Source: Thiohalocapsa sp963698775
GTDB lineage: Bacteria; Pseudomonadota; Gammaproteobacteria; Chromatiales; Chromatiaceae
DNA: 64,000 nucleotides
Direction: 5' to 3'
Assembly: GCA_963698775.1 (NCBI GenBank)
Contig: CAVOSE010000029.1
Span: 1 to 64,000, forward strand
This document shows positions 25,205 to 34,710 of the stretch, one piece after another. The notes under the pieces were generated by a model. The model was not told where the DNA came from. It saw only the letters and a program-made list of their open reading frames with translations, and did not search any database. The position numbers and the translations under genes are program-made. The first letter of the stretch is position 1. Each line of letters begins with the position of its first letter.

Positions 25205-26521
25205 ATGGAACCGGTCAATATCGGACTATTAGGGCTCGGCACCGTGGGTGGGGGCACCGCCACGGTGCTCACTCGCAACGCCAGCGAGATCGCCCGTCGG
25301 GCCGGGCGCGACATCCGCATCTCCCATGCCGCGGCGCGCGCCTACAACCCAGAGGGAATCCATGGATTGGATCAGATCGGCCGTATCGGCGACGACGCCT
25401 TTGCCGTGGTCGATGATCCCGAGGTGGATATCGTCATCGAGTTGATCGGCGGCTATTCTCCGGCCCGCGAACTGGTGCTGCGCGCCATCGCCAACGGCAA
25501 ACACGTGGTCACCGCCAACAAGGCTCTGATCGCCATGCACGGCAACGAGATCTTTGCCGCCGCGCAAAAGCAGGGCGTCACGGTCGCGTTCGAGGCCGCG
25601 GTGGCCGGCGGCGTTCCCATCATCAAGGCCGTGCGGGAGGGCTTGGCGGCGAACCACATCGAATGGATTGCCGGCATCATCAACGGGACTGGCAACTTCA
25701 TCCTGACCGAGATGCGCGACAAGGGCAGGGACTTTGCCGACGTGCTGGCCGAGGCGCAACGACTCGGCTATGCCGAGGCAGACCCGACCTTCGACGTCGA
25801 GGGCATCGACGCCGCCCACAAGCTGACCATTCTCGGCTCGCTGGCGTTCGGCATCCCGCTGCAATTCGACAAGACCTTTACCGAGGGCATTTCCAAGATC
25901 GAGCCCCAGGACGTCGCCTACGCGGCCGAGCTCGGTTATCGCATCAAGCACCTTGGCATCACTCGCCGCACCGATGCCGGCATCGAGATGCGCGTGCATC
26001 CGACCCTAATCCCGCAACGGCGCCTGATCGCCAACGTCGATGGTGTCATGAACGCGGTGCTGGTCAAGGGCGACGCGGTGGGGCCGACGCTCTACTACGG
26101 TGCCGGTGCGGGTGCGCTGCCCACCGCCTCTGCCGTGGTTGCCGACGTCGTCGATATCGTACGGGCGCTGACCACGGATCCGCACAATCGCGTGCCGCAT
26201 TTGGCGTTCCAGCCCAATGAACTCAGTGACACGCCGGTCCTGCCCATCGACCAGATCGAGACCGCCTACTACCTGCGTATGAACGCCCTCGATCGGCCCG
26301 GCGTCATGGCCGGCATTGCAGGGATATTGGGTGAGGAAGGCATCAGCATCGAGGCCATCAAACAAAAGGAGCCCGACGAGGGCGCGACCCACGTGCCGCT
26401 GATCATGCTCAGCCATCGGGTTCAAGAGGCGTGCATGAACTCTGCGTTGGAGCGGATCGCCGCCCTTGGGGCCGTTAGCGGAGACATCGTGCGTATCCGC
26501 ATGGAGACCTTGGAGGGGTGA
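25205..26521 (+). CDS. hom: homoserine dehydrogenase
   Basis: A 438-residue NAD(P)-dependent enzyme of the threonine/methionine branch, reducing aspartate semialdehyde to homoserine. The Rossmann opening is VNIGLLGLGTVGGGTATVLT. Then come VVTANKALIAMHGNEIFAAA, the catalytic core EAAVAGGVPIIKAVREGL with IINGTGNFILTEM, and a C-terminal ACT domain (YYLRMNALDRPGVMAGIAGI). The ATG at 25205 follows AGAGGA. It is followed not by thrC, as in many relatives, but by the remnant of an unrelated gene at 26550, so the pair may be a two-gene operon or the third gene was lost. Confidence 0.95.
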   Translation: MEPVNIGLLGLGTVGGGTATVLTRNASEIARRAGRDIRISHAAARAYNPEGIHGLDQIGRIGDDAFAVVDDPEVDIVIELIGGYSPARELVLRAIANGKHVVTANKALIAMHGNEIFAAAQKQGVTVAFEAAVAGGVPIIKAVREGLAANHIEWIAGIINGTGNFILTEMRDKGRDFADVLAEAQRLGYAEADPTFDVEGIDAAHKLTILGSLAFGIPLQFDKTFTEGISKIEPQDVAYAAELGYRIKHLGITRRTDAGIEMRVHPTLIPQRRLIANVDGVMNAVLVKGDAVGPTLYYGAGAGALPTASAVVADVVDIVRALTTDPHNRVPHLAFQPNELSDTPVLPIDQIETAYYLRMNALDRPGVMAGIAGILGEEGISIEAIKQKEPDEGATHVPLIMLSHRVQEACMNSALERIAALGAVSGDIVRIRMETLEG

Positions 26522-26549
26522 AGCAGTCGCCTTCGCGCCTGGCGATGAA

Positions 26550-26825
26550 ATGCCCATACACGACGTTCGGGTGCCGGCCTCCGAAATCTGCAGGCGTCAG
26601 GCCAGCCGTGCCGAGTGGGACGCCTGCATGACCGATGGCGGCAATTCGTGTAGGCCATACTGACGAAGGCTGGGGGGTGGAGATCCCCCGGTGAGCAACG
26701 TCTCCTGGGACGATGTGCAACCGTATGTCGACGGCCTGAGCCGCAGGATCGGCATTGTCTACCGTCTACCGTTTGCCGAGCTACGCCGAATGGGAATACG
26801 CAGCGCGGCGGCGCCCTTACGCCTG
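26550..26825 (+). pseudogene. formylglycine-generating enzyme-like (SUMF1/FGE) remnant
   Basis: Three frames must be joined to read this. The first has VRVPASEICRRQASRAEWDA then CMTDGG. After a shift comes GGDPPVSNVSWDDVQPYVDG then LSRRIGIVYRLP, and after a second shift YRLPSYAEWEYAARRRPYAC with a stop. PV.NVSWDDA.AY..WLS, YRLP..AEWEYAAR and AEWDACM.DGG are FGE-sulfatase signatures. The second shift is explained by a 7-base tandem duplication (CTACCGT twice at about 26760-26774). Perhaps 80-90 of the usual about 250 residues survive. Confidence 0.75.
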
Positions 26826-27511
26826 CTAGACGTCGAGCGCGTCGGCGACCGCCTGCGCCACTGTCCGATTCGACAAGTAGCCCGGAATGGCATGGGCGTC
26901 ATCGCCCGGGTTCTCGAAATCGCCGATGTTCTCGATGGCGGCGGAAAAGCGCGGCGCGCCCAGGTCGCGGTTCAGGCTGACGAAGTCGTCCGGGTCGCGG
27001 AGGTTGATCCAGCGGCCGACGTGGCTCGGCGTCGCGAAGGACGGTCCAAGCGCGCGCTGGACCGTTGACAGGGTCAGCGGCGTGCCAACGGCGACATAGA
27101 GCGGCACGTCGACGGGATAGCCGGCCTGCGCCAACTCCCGCAGCAGCTTGAAGCTCACGATGGTGCCGAGGGAATGCGTCACCAGCACCACCGGCCCGCC
27201 CTCGAGCGCGGGGCGCACCAGATCGTCCACGGCAGGGGCGACGCCGGGCTTCTTGAGATAGGCATGGGCCTGGCCCAGCAGCCGCGGCGCCAGGTCGCCG
27301 CGCAACGGCGAGACCTTTTCCAGTGCGCTCACAATGGCGTTGATGCGTCGGCTCATCGGAAAGCCCTGCTCGACTGCGTCCAGCGCCTGTTCCTCAGCGG
27401 CCAAGCGCTCCTGCTCGTTACGAATCTCGGCGGCACCAATGTGCTCCGCCTTGGCCTGCTCTATCCAACCCCTCGGACAGAAACTCCGCCAGCGCCTGAT
27501 CGTCGGCGGTA
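26826..27511 (-). pseudogene. alpha/beta hydrolase-like protein, 5' truncated and frameshifted
   Basis: The intact part (192 residues from about 27404) contains the nucleophile elbow PVVLVTHSLGTIVSFKLLRE, an APAVDDLVRPALEGG lead-in and a C-terminal YLSNRTVAQAVADALDV. The N-terminal region upstream is in two frames: TLEQ-like sequence EQAKAEHIGAAEIRNEQERL directly before, and DDQALAEFLSEGLD further up. The start is replaced by the REP-pgi block ending at 27512. Serine hydrolases of this kind accompany caspase or CHAT genes in several bacterial conflict systems. Confidence 0.7.
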
Positions 27512-28113
27512 TGCTAGCGGGACGGGGTTTGCAACCCCGTCCCGAACGTTTCGGGGCTCGCAGAAAAAGGGATGCCGCAGGTGTTTCGGAGGCCGAAAAC
27601 GTTTCGGACGGGGCACATGCCCCGTCCGGCCAGCAAGAGCAACGGAAAGCACGTCACCCGAGACGGCGTGCGCGTGGACTACGCCACCGGTCCGGTGGTC
27701 TGGGGGCAGCCGGGCACGGATGGTCAGCATGCGTTTTACCAGCTGATCCACCAGGGCACCGAGCTGATCCCCTGTGACTTCATCGCGCCCATCCACAGTC
27801 ACAATCCGCTCGGCGATCATCACACCAAGTTGCTGGCCAACTGCTTCGCGCAGGCCGAGGCATTGATGACGGGCCGCACCTTGGACGAGGCCCGCGCCGA
27901 GATGCTGGCCGCGGGGACGTCTGAGGCGGAGGCGGAACGTCTTGCCCCGCATCGCCAGTTCGATGGCAACCGGCCCAGCAGCACCATCCTGATGGATCGA
28001 GTTACGCCGCGCACGCTGGGGGCGTTGATCGCGCTCTATGAGCACAAGATCTTCGTCCAGGGTATCGTCTGGGGGATCAATTCCTTTGACCAGTGGGGCG
28101 TGGAACTCGGCAA
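27512..28113. repeat. REP + pgi 3' block, copy 2
   Basis: Copy 2 of the 612-bp block (copy 1 at 20474-21085), with 10 bases missing near 27636. Here the pgi sequence stops at WGVELGN, within the codon after GVELG, so its own C-terminal tail is lost. The left border abuts the hydrolase remnant and the right border abuts the caspase-like remnant, and both of these run on the minus strand. The insertion therefore appears to have split or separated a pre-existing locus. Confidence 0.93.
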
Positions 28114-29028
28114 CGGCGCCGGCCGGCTCCAGCGTCAGGCCCAGCACGAAGCGCGGGAGCGCGGCGCCGCCGGCCCAGCGACCGTCGGCCAGTTGCACCA
28201 AGAGCGGCAACGACCGGCGCAGGCCATCCTGGCCGTCCCACCAGGCGTCGGCGCGATGCGGCTCCGGCGGCAGGATGCGCCACCAACCGGTGCCGGGCGT
28301 CTCGCTGGCCGTCCCATGGGGACCGAGCAATACCCGGGCAATGGCGGCACCGGACAGGCTGAACCCCGCCCCGGTGGCAACGCCCGCCGCACTGCGGCCG
28401 GTCTCGAAGGTCGGCAGCGCCGCCGCCGTCGTGGTCAGCTCTTGCTCGGTGCTGCGGGCAGGGCCTCGGCCAGCAGTCCGGAGAAGATGCACCGGCTCTC
28501 CGCCGGCGTGCGCCCCGGGATCATCCAGGCCGCGCGCGCCGGCGATGCGGCAAACCACCAGTCCTGCTGCGGGGTCTTGGCATCGAAGGGACGGCGCCTC
28601 AGCACCGGGTCGCCGATCAGATCCGAGGCGTCGGCGCCGAGCAGCGACCGGCAGGCGTCCGAGATCAGCACCAGCCGCTGCAGGCCGTAACAGCGCAGCC
28701 GGCCGCGCAGCTGGTTGATGGACACGCCGCGGCGTTCCGCGTGCCAGCGCGACGGCAGCCAGAGGTCGTCCGCCACCGCCATGGGCAGCGAGAAGCCGTG
28801 GCCGGCGAAATAGACCAGCAACTGCTCCCGAACCCCGTCCAGCAGCTGGCCCAGCGCCGCGCGGATGTGCGGGATCTCGACCGGGTCCTGCTCGTCGGTC
28901 AGCAGCCTGGTGGTGTAGCCGCGTCGCCTGGCCCAGGCGGCGATGGCGTGGGCGCCGTTGACGGCGCCGCGCAGGTAGTCCAGCGGCGGGGCATCGCCGA
29001 TGCCGATGGCGAGGCAGGCTGTGGTCAT
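28114..29028 (-). pseudogene. caspase-like (peptidase C14) protease, frameshifted and truncated
   Basis: The first 190 residues are clean: MTTACLAIGIGDAPPLDYLR, AVNGAHAIAAWARRRGYTT, then the catalytic His77 in LLVYFAGHGFSL and Cys126 in LISDACRSLL. The p20 fold is complete. Then the frame ends at 28435, and the following DNA continues in a neighbouring frame as TEQELTTTAAALPTFETGRS with coherent sequence up to the insertion at 28113, so about one base is missing near 28450. The C-terminal part is cut by the REP-pgi block. The catalytic dyad would still be encoded if translated. Confidence 0.8.
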
Positions 29029-29057
29029 GGCGGTTTACTCCGGTGCAGCGGCGTCGA

Positions 29058-29124
29058 TTGGGCCGACGTTAGGAGGCCCAACGTGTTCCACGATGTCAGC
29101 GTTGGGCCTCCTTCGTCGGCCCAA
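29058..29124. repeat. 67-bp near-perfect hairpin between caspase and CHAT remnants
   Basis: TTGGGCCGACG and AGGAGGCCCAACG are matched by CGTTGGGCCTCC and CGTCGGCCCAA with two or three mismatches, giving a 24-25 bp stem and a 16-base loop. This looks like another REP family, or a strong terminator. Confidence 0.8.
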
Positions 29125-29133
29125 CCTACGCGG

Positions 29134-32100
29134 TTATCCGTCTTCATGCGGGAGGCGCGCCAGCTCCAGCCAGGGCTGGATCTGTTCCTGGACCTCCGCC
29201 GGCAGTGAGCCAGGCTCCAGCACCCCGTGGACAACGGCCGCGGCGACAGCCACCGCCGGGTCGTCGACGTTGTAGCGTTTCCAGATCTCGCGCGCCTTGC
29301 CGTTGTGATATTCGTGTACGGCCTGGTCGAGCGCATCGGTGGAGAGGTCGCCCTCTCGCCAGCGGTCGAACTGCTCGCCCAGCGCGTTCAGCGCGGCGGC
29401 CATCTCCGTTTCCCACGCCCGCGCGGCCTGCTCCCACAGCTCCGCCAGCGCCGTGTCGCCGTCCGGGTAGCGGGCCGGCAGCGCGGCGAACAGGGCGCGA
29501 AAGCGCACCCCCTCCACCTGCTCCACCGCGTCGCTGATCCGCGCGAAGGGCGGTGGGGCGTCGGGGAGGTCGGTGCGGGCGAGGTTGCGCAGCCCTTCAG
29601 CCAGTTGGCCAGCAGCCCATCTGGATGCCCAGCACCGCCGCGGCGGCGCAGTGGGCGATGACCAGGGCCGGGTCCGCGCCCGTGCGTTCGAGCTAGTTCG
29701 CCAGGTTGTTGTGGCTGATGGCGCAGTCCCGCGGGTCGCCGGACTGATACCTGTAGCGCAGCGCGACCTGCTCAAAGCCCACCGCGTGGGCCTGGCCGCC
29801 GGTCTTGTCCTGGAGATGGGCCAGGGCGCTGTAGACGTTGCCGAGGTAGACCAAGTGCTGCTCGCGCTCGAAGACCGCCCGGCAGTCCTGGAGCAGCCGC
29901 GCGCAGTCCGCCAGGCGGCCGAGCCGCAGCAAGGGCCCGTAGTGGTTGAACCGCGTCGCCGCAAGCTCCAGCTCGCCAGCGCCGCGGTCGCGCTGGGAGG
30001 CCAGAACCTCGGCGTTCAGGTCCAGGGCCTGCTGCCAGTTGCCCGTGCGCAGGGCAGCCTCACGACCGGTGTTCAACAGGGCCTCCCGGACGTTCCAGGG
30101 CGACACGGCCTCGTCCTCGTCGCCGGCGTCCGGCAGCGCCGCCATGCGCCCGCGCAGCGCCTCGACGGCGCCGAGCACCTCGTCGTAGCGGCCGAGCTGG
30201 GCCAGGATCTACAGCGGTCTGACCTCGTCGGCGAACAGGGCCCCCAGGTGGGGCAGCTCCCGGGCCAGCAGCACGCTCTCGGCCAGGCTGAGCGCATGGA
30301 TGGCCTCGGCCAGCATCTGCTCGGCCAGCGCGCCGCCCGGCTGCAGGTCCCGGGGCAGCCGGCGCGAGGTCAGCACCACCCGCGACAGGCCGGTGTGGCC
30401 GGCGAGCGTGGCGATGACTGCGCCCCAGAGCGGGTCGCGCCAATCGCCCGCGTCCGTCAGCAGGTGCTCCAGGTTGTCCAGCACCAGCAGCAGGGCGTTC
30501 TGCTCCAGCAGGGCCTTGAGCCGGGGCAGAATCAGGGCCTGGAACCGGGCCGGCTCGTCCAGGTGCAGCGCCAGATTCAGGTCCGGGGCGCCGAGCTGGT
30601 GCTCGATGGCCTGCAGCAGGTCGCCCAGGGCGTTGACGATCTCCTGATCCTGCTGCGGGCCTTGGTACCAGACCTGGGCGGCGAAGCGCCCGCGCTCGTG
30701 GCGGTAGGCCAGCTCCAGGGCGCAGGCGCTCTTGCCGGCGCCGGCCATGCCGTAGAAGATCAGCCCGCGTGCCTCGGCCCGGGGCGCCAGTACCTGGCTC
30801 GCGCGCAGCATCGGCCCGAGCCGGCCGACGAAGCGCGGCGGCTCCGGCGGGAAGGCGGCGAACCCCACCGGGGGCAGCGCGATGTCGGCCGGGGGCCGCT
30901 CCGGCGGCACCAGGCGCAGCGCGGCGGCGCGCGGGCCGAGCAGCACCGGCGTGACCGCCGCCAGCGGCAGCCCGGCCAGCTCCACGCGACTGGCCGCGTC
31001 GTCGCCGGCCAGGGCCTCGTCCAGGGCCAGGCTCAGCGCCGCCGGCAGCGGTTGGCCGCGGTCGAGCAGCCGGCGGTACAGGGCCAGCATCAGGTCGGTG
31101 GCGAAGCCGTCGCCCACCGGGAAGCGCATCGCCAGCGCGGCCCAGTCCAGGGCGCGGGCCAGGTCCTCGGCCAGGCTCGGCAGCGCGGTGGCGGCGAAGG
31201 CGGCGGGGATCGGCGGGCGTCGCGATATCGGGATCGCTATCGCTATCGCATATCGAAATCGCTATCGAAATCGCGCCCATCGCGTTCACCGCCCCCTCCC
31301 GCGCCGGCTCCAACCCCAGCCCAAGGCTCGCACGAGCCGCCCGATGGCTCGCCGCCCCGCTCCAGCAGGCATCCAGCACCAACAGCTTGACCCGCCCACG
31401 GGTGGGGCGCAGCAGCCGACCGAGGGCCTCGGCCTCGATGGGGTCCGGGCTGCCGTCGGTCTGCTCCAACACCAGGGTGCCGCGCCCGCCGTGGCCGGAG
31501 AGCTGGATCAGGTCCCAGCCGGGGGCCTCCTCCAGCGCGTCCTGGAGCGTCGCGCGGGTGGCGCCGTATTGGATCACCCGAAGCTCAATGGCCCGCTGGC
31601 GCGTCTGCCCCAGCTCGCGGGAGAGCTGCTGTATGCCATGGCGCTCGCGGCGCAGATTCAGCGGGTTCTCCCGGTCCGGCAGGCTGAAGCAGCAGAGGAT
31701 GCGCAGCGCCGGCTCCGGCGGCTCCTTGCGCCTGCTGCCGTCCGGCAGGCCCTCCGGGTGGTAGATGAGCCGCAGCCCGAGCTCCCCCAGCGTCGGGCCG
31801 TCCCGCCCGTCGAGCCGCGCCAGCTCGAACGGGCGCGCGAGCAATGCGCGGGCGGCAGCGGGAATGTGCACATGCACGGCCGTGGCGGGCGGCTGGGCGG
31901 CGTCGAGCAACGCCGGTGCGAGGCCGCCGAAGACCTGCGCGCCGATCCAGGCGCCCAGGTCCTTGAGCTGCTCCGCCGGCGGGTGCACCGGGCGGTAGAA
32001 GTCGAGCCAGTCGCGCAGGTCCATCAGGCCGCGGTACTCGGGCGCCGCGGGGTCGAGCCGCACCTGATGGTCGCCCAGGAAGCGCCCGTTGGCGTCGCTG

Positions 32101-32162
32101 AGCTGCCAGCGCCAGGCGGTCTCGTCGCGGTAGTCGGTGATGGTCAGTTGCAGCGCGGCCAT
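29134..32162 (-). pseudogene. CHAT protease - NTPase - TPR protein, inactivated
   Basis: Read end to end this is a protein of about 1000 residues. The start has an excellent AAGGAGGT 4 nt before the ATG at 32162. The CHAT domain has His222 in DLIQLSGHGGRGTL and Cys266 in LLVLDACWSGAA. A hexamer array near 31225-31273 changes the frame by one base. Then come a STAND-like NTPase (Walker A IFYGMAGAGKSACALELAYR; LLLVLDNLEHLLTDAG) and helical TPR-like repeats. Amber stops at 30209-30211 and 29693-29695 and a further frame change near 29600 break the TPR part. The last frame ends EVQEQIQPWLELARLPHEDG. Four lesions make recovery of function unlikely. CHAT-TPR and caspase proteins are executioner proteases of bacterial conflict systems. 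Confidence 0.85.
31225..31273. repeat. hexanucleotide array inside the CHAT gene
   Basis: Eight ATATCG/CTATCG/AAATCG-type units, one of them with 7 bases (CATATCG at 31249-31255), total 49 bp. On the coding strand it reads ISIAISI-type residues. Removing the one extra base restores the CHAT reading frame. It is related in motif to 45966-46049. Confidence 0.85.
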
Positions 32163-32523
32163 CTGGACCTCCTTGGGACTCTGTTCAGGGTCTTGACGCT
32201 GCCGAGTGTGCCAGATCGTGGACAACCTGGCCATCGCACGGCCATCCTGGGGCCGAAGGGGCGCGGCGCCATAGCATCATCCTAGAAACGGCAGTTGGCC
32301 GGCCCCCACGTCAAAAGGCATCCTTTCAACGTCGTCTGCTACCATGGCACTGTCGCATGTTGTTGCGCTTACCTTGGGGTCCAATAGCCCCTTGGTGTGG
32401 TCTTGATCGATCCTCCGTCCCCAACTAGTTTCAGGTGCTAAGCAGTCCTGAACACCGACGGGTGTTTGGGTTTCCCATCCTTTACTCATGCCGTGGTCGC
32501 GAGCATCTGCAACGAGGGTTACG
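32163..32523. other. divergent intergenic region between CHAT and AAA genes
   Basis: Two strong genes start outward from here, so it should hold both promoters. No repeat is seen. Short open frames (for example on the minus strand, 32277-32540) show no family resemblance. Confidence 0.5.
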
Positions 32524-34098
32524 ATGCGATTCTTCAACACCGAAGGGCCGAACCGGGCCGCGGATCACTACTCGCTGCCGCCGCTGACGCGTTGGGACCT
32601 GGATCAGATACTGACGCTGATTGCGCAGAAGAAGTATTTCCTGCTACACGCCCCGCGCCAGACAGGCAAGACCACCTGCATGCTGGCGCTGACGGAACGG
32701 CTTAATCGCCAAAGCCGCTACCGGGCGCTGTATGCCAACATCGAAGCCGCACAGACCACGCGGGAGGACGTCGGGCGCGGCATGGCCGCCATCTGCAGCG
32801 TGCTCGGGCGCTCCGCACGGCTGTACCTTAATGACGAGCGTCTCGACGAATGGTGCGGCAAAGAAGGGGCCAAGGTGCCGGCGGAGGACCGCTTAAGCCG
32901 TCTGCTTGAGTTCTGGGCCGCCGCCGATCCGCGCCCGGCGGTGCTGCTGCTCGACGAGGTCGACGCCCTGGTCGGCGACACCCTGATCTCGCTGCTGCGC
33001 CAGCTGCGTGCCGGCTACAGCCAGCGTCCCGAACGGTTCCCGCAGACGGTGATGCTGTGCGGCGTGCGCGACCTGCGCGACTACCGCATCCACGCTAGCT
33101 CCGAGACCGAGGTTATCACCGGTGGTAGCGCTTTCAACATCAAGGCCAAGTCGCTGCGCCTCGGGGACTTCAATCAGGACGAGATCAATACCCTGCTGTT
33201 GGAGCACACCGCCGAGACCGGGCAGGTCTTCACCCCAGATGCCCTGGAACGGGTCTGGCACCTGACCCGCGGTCAGCCCTGGCTGGTCAACGCCTTGGCC
33301 TACGAGGCCTGCTTTGACATGCGCGCGGGGCGCGATCGCAGCCGCGCGATCGACCTGACCATGATCGACCAGGCCAAGGAGAATCTGATCCAACGCCGGG
33401 TTACGCACCTGGATCAGCTCGCCGACAAGCTGCGCGAGCCGCGCGTGCGCCGGGTCATCGAGCCGATGCTGGCGGGGACCAGTCTGGGCGAGGTGCCCGA
33501 AGACGACCGGCAATATCTGGTCGACCTGGGGCTGTTACGGCGCGAGGGCGCTGGCGGACTGACGGTGGCCAATCCGATCTATCGCGAGGTGTTGCCTCGG
33601 TTCCTAGCCAGCGGCCCGCAGGATTCGCTCCCAAGGATCAGCCCGACCTGGCTCAACCTCGACGGCAGCCTGAACTCGGAGCAGCTGCTCGGCGCCTTTC
33701 TCTCCTTCTGGCGCCAGCATGGCGAACCGCTTCTGGGCAGCGCCCCCTACCATGAGATCGCCCCGCACCTGGTGTTGATGGCCTTCTTGCATCGCGTCGT
33801 CAACGGAGAGGGCACGCTGGAGCGCGAATATGCCATCGGTTCCGGGCGCATGGACCTGTGCCTGCGCTACGGCCCCGTTACCCTCGCCATGGAGCTGAAG
33901 GTCTGGCGCGACGGGCGCCCCGACCCGCTCAACGAGGGCCTGGTGCAGCTCGACGACTACCTGGCCGGGCTCGATCTCGATCAGGGTTGGCTGGTGATCT
34001 TTGATCGCCGCGGCGCGCAGCGGCCCATCGCCGAGCGCACCACCAGCACTGAGGCCCGCAGTCCTGGAGGTCGCTGCATCCAGGTAGTGCGGGCCTGA
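32524..34098 (+). CDS. AAA-like ATPase with PD-(D/E)XK-like C-terminus
   Basis: This 524-residue protein opens MRFFNTEGPNRAADHYSLPP. Walker A is FLLHAPRQTGKTTCMLALTE, Walker B is PAVLLLDEVDALVGDTLISL, and there is a lid/winged-helix middle (FTPDALERVWHLTRGQPWLV). The C-terminal 130 residues (RMDLCLRYGPVTLAMELKVW, QLDDYLAGLDLDQGWLVIFD) follow the D...(E)-x-K plus YL..L...G.LV pattern of DUF1703/PD-(D/E)XK fusions found with AAA_ATPase-like proteins. The ATG has AGGG 8 nt upstream. The frame is intact in contrast to its decayed neighbours. The role is unknown; such ATPases often accompany toxin or element genes. Confidence 0.88.
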   Translation: MRFFNTEGPNRAADHYSLPPLTRWDLDQILTLIAQKKYFLLHAPRQTGKTTCMLALTERLNRQSRYRALYANIEAAQTTREDVGRGMAAICSVLGRSARLYLNDERLDEWCGKEGAKVPAEDRLSRLLEFWAAADPRPAVLLLDEVDALVGDTLISLLRQLRAGYSQRPERFPQTVMLCGVRDLRDYRIHASSETEVITGGSAFNIKAKSLRLGDFNQDEINTLLLEHTAETGQVFTPDALERVWHLTRGQPWLVNALAYEACFDMRAGRDRSRAIDLTMIDQAKENLIQRRVTHLDQLADKLREPRVRRVIEPMLAGTSLGEVPEDDRQYLVDLGLLRREGAGGLTVANPIYREVLPRFLASGPQDSLPRISPTWLNLDGSLNSEQLLGAFLSFWRQHGEPLLGSAPYHEIAPHLVLMAFLHRVVNGEGTLEREYAIGSGRMDLCLRYGPVTLAMELKVWRDGRPDPLNEGLVQLDDYLAGLDLDQGWLVIFDRRGAQRPIAERTTSTEARSPGGRCIQVVRA

Positions 34099-34164
34099 GA
34101 TCTCGGGGCCCGAGCGCTTGTCGGTCTGAGGCATCGCCTCGCTATCCTGACGGCTTCAGATGCC

Positions 34165-34620
34165 CTATGCCTCTGAGTCCCTCGCGTCGCCGTCGCCGTG
34201 ACGATGGCTCTGTTCGCTGGCCTCGACCGACAGGATGGAAAGCCTGCCATGGCGCACGCCGGGTTCGGCGATGACGGCATCGGCGAAGGTTCGTACCTGT
34301 TCCGCGGGACCGCGCAGCACCACGGTCTCCATGCAGTGGTCGTGATCCAGGTGCACGTGCAGCGTCGACACCGCGAGGTCGTGGTGCGCGTGGTGGGAGC
34401 GGGTCAGTCGCGACGCGAGTTCGCGCTCGTGATGGTTGTAGACGTAGCTCAGGTTCGCGACGCACTCGCCCCGCGGCTGTTGCTCCAGACGTTCGCTATC
34501 GAGTCGGGCGCGGATCAGATCGCGGATCGCCTCTGAGCGATTGTAGTAGCCGCGCTGTTTCAGAAAGGCCTCGAACTCCTGAACCAGCGCGTCGTCGAGC
34601 GTGATGGTCATTCTCTGCAT
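34165..34620 (-). CDS. nikR: nickel-responsive repressor NikR
   Basis: A 151-residue NikR with an N-terminal ribbon-helix-helix (RMTITLDDALVQEFEAFLKQ) and an ACT-like metal domain. The nickel ligands are present in order: His77 (SHHAHHD), His88 and His90 in STLHVHLDHDHC, and Cys96. These match the E. coli His76, His87, His89 and Cys95. With nickel bound it represses uptake genes, here the divergently transcribed nik cluster 180 bp away. The C-terminal tail is His-rich. A conserved alternative start is at residue 4. Confidence 0.92.
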   Translation of the reverse strand: MQRMTITLDDALVQEFEAFLKQRGYYNRSEAIRDLIRARLDSERLEQQPRGECVANLSYVYNHHERELASRLTRSHHAHHDLAVSTLHVHLDHDHCMETVVLRGPAEQVRTFADAVIAEPGVRHGRLSILSVEASEQSHRHGDGDARDSEA

Positions 34621-34710
34621 GGGGCCAAATACCTCGTCGGCATGGGATAGCGTACCTTCGGCAACTGGGCGTGCCTGAAATTAGGTGTTTTCGTTGGGGT
34701 CTCCGTGGCG

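Noticed and set aside
27461..28558. A 365-codon minus-strand frame joining caspase sequence to antisense pgi
   Set aside because: Only the part above 28114 is real coding sequence (caspase tail); the rest runs backward through the pgi block.
29573..31390. A 605-codon open frame on the plus strand
   Set aside because: It is antisense to the CHAT-NTPase-TPR gene; GC-rich coding DNA often leaves the complementary frame open. Its sequence is Gln/Arg/Ala-rich with no domain.
32277..32540. Minus-strand frame upstream of the AAA ATPase
   Set aside because: It overlaps the ATPase start and has no family resemblance or ribosome site.
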